Positions 58,050 to 64,000 of a stretch of 64,000 nucleotides of DNA are shown here, piece by piece. The position numbers and the translations under genes are program-made. The stretch lies in the NCBI GenBank assembly GCA_016165875.1, contig JABBOT010000035.1:20616-84615 (forward strand), in the 5' to 3' direction. The stretch is from Acanthopleura granulata. Taxonomy: Eukaryota > Mollusca > Polyplacophora > Chitonida > Chitonidae. The first letter of the stretch is position 1. The number at the start of each line of letters is the position of its first letter. The notes under the pieces are model-generated. The model worked only from the letters and a program-made list of their open reading frames with translations. It ran no database searches and had not been told where the DNA came from.

Positions 58050-58878
58050 GTAAGTACAGCTCTTGTCATAAATATCCACCCTAATAAGCAGCATATATAT
58101 GTACCGCGTTAATACGGCCTGAGAACCAGCTGCCCTATTAAGAAGTAAATTGGACCAGACTTTTGGAAATATCGGAGAGTCATTTAATTCTCTTATGTAT
58201 AATGATCACCACTGTGTTTTCTGTATCCCAAGAGAATGTTTTCATTAATCTCACCTGACAGTTATATCTCTGACGGGACTTTTCTCTTTTCGAGACGCAA
58301 AACGCCTATCTTTATGTATCACTAACTATATAATTTGGGTGGCCTTTACATAAGGAAGTCATCAAGATAATTGGAAGACATTGGTCATGCAGCCGGCTCG
58401 ATGCATTCTTGTAAATATCAGAGATGGGAGAGCATTGGACAAGGGCTTAACTTTTCTCTGTGTTACATGTATACACCTTGGCTTTAACTTATTATTGAGG
58501 CACAATCAATTGCACGGATGCATTACTTCGTATATGTGACCATATACATATATCGTATGTCTTGCTGGTTATATTAGAGAGGTGGATAACAGATTTTCCT
58601 AAAATTTATAACCTTTTAACAAAGTCACATGCCCAAACTGCAGCACCACTTGTGCACTAAATGAATTTTCCAGACTTCATTCTCCGCTGTACAGTGCATT
58701 AGAAGTACCCTATATATAAATAACAAAATCAGCAGTTGATTTCATTAACATCACCATTTTACTTACAAAGTAAGTTATTATTATCATATTTATTTTATTC
58801 ACGACTGCATGTATGAAATGTTTGCGAGAAGAGGACATTTATTTACATGTATGTATAACAGTAATTGTTGCCACACAG

Positions 58879-59175
58879 ATCCTCCACAGAATGGCGTCCT
58901 CCTGTCAGGTTATGTTAACAACACAGCCGTGGAGTCTGGAGAAACACTGAGCTTGACATGTCAGGTGGGAAAGGGCAATCCCCGACCAGCACTCTCCTGG
59001 TCATCGGAGTGTGGTCATACAAACCCAGTCCCTGGTAACGATGGATGTCAGCAGATCAGTATCAGTATAACCGCCAGTCCGTCTCTGAACCAGAAGACGT
59101 GTGTGTGTAAAGGCAGTCAGGATGGGGCGTTGACAGGATGGACGGAGCAGGCGAGCACAACATTCAATGTCACGT
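58879..59175 (+). CDS. Third Ig-domain exon of the plus-strand gene
   Basis: A 297-base exon, phase 1-1, with acceptor TTGCCACACAG and donor T|GTAAGT. The domain begins PPQNGVLLSGYVNNTAVESG and has SLTCQVG, ALSWSSECG and KTCVCKGSQD, so the Cys-Trp-Cys frame of an Ig domain is present with additional cysteines (SECG, DGCQQ) that suggest a second disulfide. Sequons NNT and NVT. The donor demands at least one more exon; none was recognised before the window ends, and the SWIM/YqaJ-type gene at 59.9-63.0 kb may be nested in the following intron or mark the next locus. Confidence 0.8.
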
Positions 59176-59937
59176 GTAAGTCCGTGTATCAGTTCTATAC
59201 ACGTTTAAGAGCTAAACACCAACCCTTGGCATGAGCCAACTGTAAAAATAGAAATTCAAATTGTCCGCCGATAAAACAATAATCTAGGTCAAATTCCCAA
59301 AGACCATGTAGTTTCATTAATAAGATTAGCATCACAATCTTAAAAAACACACATGCGTCAAATTCAGACACATACTGCCTCACTTCCTACATGCGGGGAA
59401 GTTATCAGCTTAGTTAACCAACAGCTCGTTCTTTGTGACTGATGAGATGATTTATTGAGGAAATGAAGATATGAAGTCACATGATGGTAATGAGATGGTA
59501 AAAAGCTACAAAAACAGGAGAAATAAAGTTCGTTAAGTATTTACGTTATACAGTTACAAGGTATGCATCCACATACATGTATAATGATTTCAATTAAAAC
59601 AAATGAATTAAATACAGTGCGCCTGGCAGTATACATCTCTAGAAACATCGCAACAGCACATAAAAATCAGTACATTTAAAGCTACCTATTCTGACAACTT
59701 AAAAAATGGCAAAATTATCCCTGTCACACAGTGACGGACTACTTAATGTTCATCACGGCTATAACATAAGGGCCTGTCACGAATAGCTGGAAAGTGGTCT
59801 ATTACTACGCGTCGGTAGAGGTCTAACTGGATGACGAAGAAACCAAGCACGCGCTCCCAAGTGTCGCTTGACGGAAACGAGATTCCGCAAGAAATGCTAC
59901 TTCCGGAACCATTGCGGATTTACAACAACAACACAGC
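59176..59937. other. No gene recognised between the Ig exon and the YqaJ-type gene
   Basis: Mixed sequence. The last 130 bases (from about 59805) are GC-richer and lead into the first exon of the next gene; an upstream in-frame stop supports the start at 59938. No TATA box was identified. Confidence 0.45.
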
Positions 59938-60114
59938 ATGGCTTTTTCAATCCAGTATATTGAGGCTTACGCCGGCGATTGCGGCAAGCTTCGGCGACAG
60001 GCAGAACTTTATGTCGAGGCGGGACACATTCTGAAGTTTTTATACGAACCAGAACAGTTTCACGTCGAAGCAGTTATCCAGTCCTCGCAACGGGATCGAT
60101 ATTATAACATGACG
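59938..60114 (+). CDS. Exon 1 of a SWIM/YqaJ-type nuclease-like gene
   Basis: ATG 59938 opens MAFSIQYIEAYAGDCGKLRR and continues QAELYVEAGHILKFLYEPEQ ... VIQSSQRDRYYNMT up to the donor ACG|GTAATT, phase 0. The frame has a TGA about 70 bases upstream, so this is the earliest sensible ATG. From memory, this layout (G-H-x-x-x-x-x-x-Y ... V-x-S-S-x-x-x-x-x-Y-x-V) resembles the start of SWIM-zinc-finger proteins that end in a YqaJ-like nuclease in invertebrate genomes. The Cys-rich SWIM part proper was not found and would be in a following exon. Confidence 0.55.
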
Positions 60115-61002
60115 GTAATTTTCTTTTTGATTTTTGTATATTGACTTACTTAATCAGTTACCGAGTTTGTGTTCGATCCGCACCATTTGTGCCACGCCAG
60201 TTAAATTCTAATATGGATTTAGGATGACTATTAAATCGATACGGACACTGTCTTCTGGATAAATATACAGTAAAAACAAATATGAAAAGGAATTAATGGT
60301 GCCGTCACCGGCGCTAAGGCTGTCCGATCAGTTATCGTACACGAACCAGTCATCGTACATGAACCGGTCACTTTGCGCGCACGTTTGCCTTTCAGTCGCC
60401 GTACACTGACAGCAGTTGTTTGGAGAGGCCTACCATAAACTTTGAGTGAAAACGGCACAGCAACTTTTGCGGAAAAAAGACGTCAACAAATGTGGTGTAC
60501 GATAACTGGTACTCCTGCATGATAACTAGTGGGGTACCTGTAAACATTTGACACCCAATTTGTGATTTATGTTATGGTAAAGTCACTTCATTCTTGGACT
60601 TCTAGAATTAAGGCTTTTTTCAACGTTCATGATTTACTCTCGTTCCTCTTCCCCTGCTTTTTTTGTTAGATTGACCGATTGATTTAGATGAGTCTTATGG
60701 CATCACACATACAAGCTGTGAATACCCCGTGCAACTTTACAAATGCTATGATGTGGTAGTTGCTCATTTGTAAGATTTCTTTTTTATAACTTTACTATGA
60801 AGTTTAATGCAGCAGCCTGTTTGAATTTATAATTGTTATTATCACAAAAAGCTTTAGTGTTATTTTTTTCCTTTTGTCCCTCATATATATACACGTATCT
60901 ATTATTATATCAATATATGCTAAATGTGTTTAAAATAACAGTAGGTAGACACTTAATACGTTTTCTTCATTACCTTGCTGTGCTTTTCTTTTTCATCATT
61001 AG

Positions 61003-61125
61003 GTTCAAGAATATCTCTAAAACAGACGTTAATTGCAGGTCGTTGAGGCAACACAAATTAGCTCCTCCAAGGGAGACCACCAAGAGTCTGGACCACCTTT
61101 ATCCAGACCCTTCACCACATTATCG
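61003..61125 (+). CDS. Possible internal exon of the SWIM/YqaJ-type gene
   Basis: A pyrimidine-rich acceptor ending TTAG at 61002 and a donor TCG|GTGAGC at 61126 bracket one open frame: FKNISKTDVNCRSLRQHKLA then PPRETTKSLDHLYPDPSPHY. The K-x-D and YPDP-PHYR phrases fit the linker seen after the SWIM domain in relatives (memory). The phases do not connect directly with exon 1 (phase 0) or with 62416 (phase 1), so further exons or other boundaries are likely. Confidence 0.4.
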
Positions 61126-62415
61126 GTGAGCATACATACATGTATTCACATAAATACAGTGTACGACTATTTTAACATACGTTCAGATAAACGATAAAAT
61201 TTGTTTCATGAATTAATGTTATGATGTTTGGTTTCACTTCTCAGGGATATGTTAAAATGAATATTGTGATATCATTTATTTCACACTTACAACAAATTGT
61301 TACGTAGGGCACTGAAAACGTCCCTCACAGCTGTAATGATTAAAGAATGTCCATTATCCGTGTTAAGGATGTTTATTTGGAGCAAATTGACGAACACTTT
61401 GCACTACATAAGACTGGCGGAACTGCACTCTCTGTAGTGGCGCTCTGGCGCGTATGCATATAGGGTTGATATGAAAACATGCATCGCGTCAAACATACAT
61501 AAGATTAGGGAAGTCTATCATTACAACAGCCCCACATCGTCAGTTCTTATACAAGAGATTAGAGAGCTTAGGTCCGCTTTACTGGTATGTTGGAATGTTT
61601 TGAGCTGATTTAAAGCACAGTTTTCCTGCTTCTAATCAGGATCTTTTCTTAATTATTGTTTTTATATTTGAGTTCTCTTAATATTCGGTTTTATTACTAT
61701 GTTAGTTATCTGATTCTGTGAGTTAATTTTTATGTTATGTTGATATTAGCAGTAAAATAAATTTTACACAAAATTTGCTGAGTAAACCTAATATAAATGT
61801 TGATCATTTTAATTTTCGAGACAAAGATGTATAAACCGTTGCACCATCATTTTTACATTGGGTAATGAGTAACATTTCTAAGTATACTTCAACATAAGGC
61901 TATCTTAGTTAAAAGATACAAGAAATACATAAAGATCAAAAATGCTGCTTTTAATTTTTTGTGCCTAATAATATGCCCCCAAATGCTTCTTGCCTCTATT
62001 TTAAAAAATCTGAACTGTTTACTAAATATTTTTTGCAGCAATGCATTGGATATTATGGCCTGAACCGGTTGAAAGCAAATCTTCATTTCTGGTTATTGTC
62101 GATATCATCTCCAGCCCCAACTATATTTCTTGTATAGTGAACAAGAAGGCTAGGCTTACATTACATATGTACATTACTTTTGGTCATTACAGGATAATCA
62201 AAATCTTTGAAAAAAACAACTGTTGTCACCTTACAACTTGGGTACAGTCCTGACCATTCACTTGGATGTGACATGTGAGAACAGGTCCAACAAACTGGAA
62301 AAAAAATCTGACTAAAATGTCAATCGAGATACAGTGTATGTACGCATATGTTTATGGTGAAAAGAGTTATGCTTCAAGATATTTGCATTAACCTTACCTG
62401 ATTTTTTAATGTTAG

Positions 62416-62616
62416 GTTTGTGGATGCATGAACCTGGGGTCCTGACAGCTTCCCCTGATGGAGTGGTGCTACTTTCTCCCTCTGCTGGAGTCAGGGTGTA
62501 CTCATCAGGTCACTGTCCTCCTCTGGAGCTGATGGAAGTGAAATGTCCATACTCCATAAGAGATTCGAACATCCTAGAGGCTATCACAGCCATGAAAGAC
62601 TCATTCCTAAGTATTG
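62416..62616 (+). CDS. YqaJ-like PD-(D/E)xK nuclease domain exon
   Basis: The acceptor TTTTTTAATGTTAG opens GLWMHEPGVLTASPDGVVLL, continues with YSSGHCPPLELMEVKCPYSI and RDSNILEAITAMKDSFLSI, and ends G|GTAAAT. The pair SPDG and E-x-K (LMEVKCPYS) are the catalytic Asp and Glu-x-Lys of YqaJ/lambda-exonuclease-type PD-(D/E)xK nucleases. This family degrades DNA ends in phages and has many eukaryotic relatives. The motif set makes the assignment fairly firm, although earlier parts of the domain are not seen. Confidence 0.72.
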
Positions 62617-62818
62617 GTAAATGTTTATACAAATAAAAATCTTGCAGAAACACTTTGCTTTGTGAACATGTTTAACTTTTTGATCCTTAGATACTCTCAA
62701 AAGTAAGTTAGGACGTAATTGATTTTATTCCACACATTGTTGCAGTTAACCTTGGTGAAATTTAATTTCTAAATATACATCACATGTAAGTCTAAAAAAC
62801 AAGTGTTGTTGTTTCAAG

Positions 62819-63029
62819 TGTTGAAAATGGTGAAGTAGATATGAAGTCCCACGACTACTACCATCAAGTTCAGAGACTGTTGCATATCGCAGAGAAGCCT
62901 TGCTGTGATTTTGTGTTGTGGACGACAAAGGATATGATTGTTGTGCGAGTGGAAAGAGATGTGGAATGGAGGAGCAATTGGCAGCTTTCAGCAGACTTTT
63001 ATTTTGAGAAATTTGTGCGTTTGTTGTAG
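62819..63029 (+). CDS. C-terminal exon of the YqaJ-like nuclease gene
   Basis: An acceptor TTGTTGTTTCAAG ends at 62818. The exon reads VENGEVDMKSHDYYHQVQRL, LHIAEKPCCDFVLWTTKDMI and VVRVERDVEWRSNWQLSADF, and stops with TAG at 63027-63029. HDYYHQVQ and CDFVLWTTKD are the typical end of YqaJ-like domains (YYxQVQ...CDFVVWT). It follows 62416-62616 after about 200 bases. The simple phases (1 then 2) do not match, so one boundary given here is probably shifted. Confidence 0.7.
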
Positions 63030-64000
63030 TTTCCTTTTTAGGTATGGCTGAAAGAGGCTATACCAAATATTTTGTGTTACATGAGTACTTAAAAACATAT
63101 TTCCTGCATGGTTTTTCTGACTGGCCCAAAGTTGTGCCTTCTTATGTATTTCATATTTCAAGAAATATAAATGATTACATGAAAGTATACTTCTGTTTGT
63201 GCTATGAAGGTAAGGAGATATTGCCATGGAACTGATCAGTGATATGTCTGACTTTTAAAAATCAAGTGTCAGTTTAATGTAACTGGGTGGAATGTCATTT
63301 GTGGTGTCTTTGGTATTATATCCCTGTGGCTGCATGGTCTTCCTCTGCCACAAGAACACACACTTTTTACATACATGCAAAGGACTAAAAAACTGTCTAG
63401 TACGACATAAAGCCCAAGCATACTCACACATTCCTTCCTTACGGAATGCAGAGTTATCTGTTTCTATGAGCAGGTATCTGACGTGAAATGCCATTAAATC
63501 GTTGCGCCATAACTGATCTAATCTGTGATGTCATGCAGCACGGTATAAATTTGGAAACGCCTCACACCACTGATGTTGCACAAAATGCTTGTTGTCAAAT
63601 ACCTGCTGGGAAGGGAGACAACTCTATAATTCGCGTGTATCACAGGGCAAAAAACTTGAACACCACCATGTTTACATGCGTTTGACTGGGCTTTTAAATT
63701 CTGTTGTTTACTCAAAACAGGTCAGTGATTTGGGTTGTTCCACCCTTTTTGTCCGAGTTTACTTAACATACTAAACAGTCAGTAAAAGAACAACAAAAGA
63801 AGATACCTGGTATTGAATGGAAAGTGTATGAAAGTACCTCAATACAACAACATAATACACACATATTATGTTTTTTTATATATTTAGAAAAGTCAAATGC
63901 ATTAATGACACATTGTCGTGATGGCCAAATTTCCAGATCATTAAAATGGACAGGACAATACCTTTCATTTATACATGAAGATGTAATTGCAATGATACTG
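63030..64000. other. No gene recognised at the window end
   Basis: AT-rich DNA after the nuclease stop. Short open frames lack domains. No polyadenylation signal could be singled out with confidence. Confidence 0.45.

Noticed and set aside
1..64000. CRISPR arrays, rRNA genes, bacterial operons or riboswitches
   Set aside because: Nothing of the kind was seen; spliced genes, SINEs and LINE/LTR elements show this is animal nuclear DNA.

Overview
The window is AT-rich animal genomic DNA with spliced genes, long introns and dense transposon remnants. It is most likely from a lophotrochozoan, probably a mollusc (gastropod or bivalve). That assignment rests on the abundant tRNA-derived SINE family whose tail reads ...GTAAAACAC(C)AATCAAATAAATAAA, the short-LTR Mag/Steamer-type Ty3/gypsy element, and the Ig-domain and SWIM/YqaJ-type genes. 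These criteria come from memory of such genomes; no search was run.

Host genes. (1) A minus-strand extracellular-protein gene is seen as three exons (10780-11076 Ig-like; 8415-8557 and 7491-7671 together a Cys- and N-glycosylation-rich domain). All splice phases fit one another. (2) A plus-strand immunoglobulin-superfamily gene starts near 20.5 kb with a TATA box, a 5' leader with several upstream ATGs and a signal-peptide exon (20676-20739). It continues with three phase 1-1 Ig exons at 49587-49931, 57735-58049 and 58879-59175. Its first intron would be about 28.8 kb and holds most of the mobile DNA. No transmembrane or terminal exon was found. (3) At 59.9-63.0 kb there are four exon-like segments of a plus-strand SWIM/YqaJ-nuclease-like gene.

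Mobile DNA. There are two copies of the same roughly 1-kb inverted-repeat element (6394-7431; 21026-22087, the second split by a SINE), a 660-bp TTAA-flanked MITE (51216-51875), several SINE copies, two LINE 3'-end fragments, and a Tc1-type transposon with about 200-bp inverted repeats (40077-41215) whose first catalytic Asp appears to be Gly. There is also a structurally complete but coding-dead Ty3/gypsy element (43758-48368) with LTRs, CAAAT target duplication, PBS and PPT, and a broken THAP-domain remnant near 52.8 kb. A nine-unit, about 165-bp tandem array lies at 15.1-16.6 kb.

Most unusual region: 28.27-35.83 kb is a GC-richer, intron-free, tightly packed cluster of about a dozen short genes on both strands. 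It has stop/start overlaps and many nonsense and frameshift breaks. It looks like an old copy of a multi-gene virus-like or Polinton-like element. No integrase, polymerase or ATPase was recognised in it, so its class is unresolved. Everything else I describe is conventional mollusc-type genome architecture.
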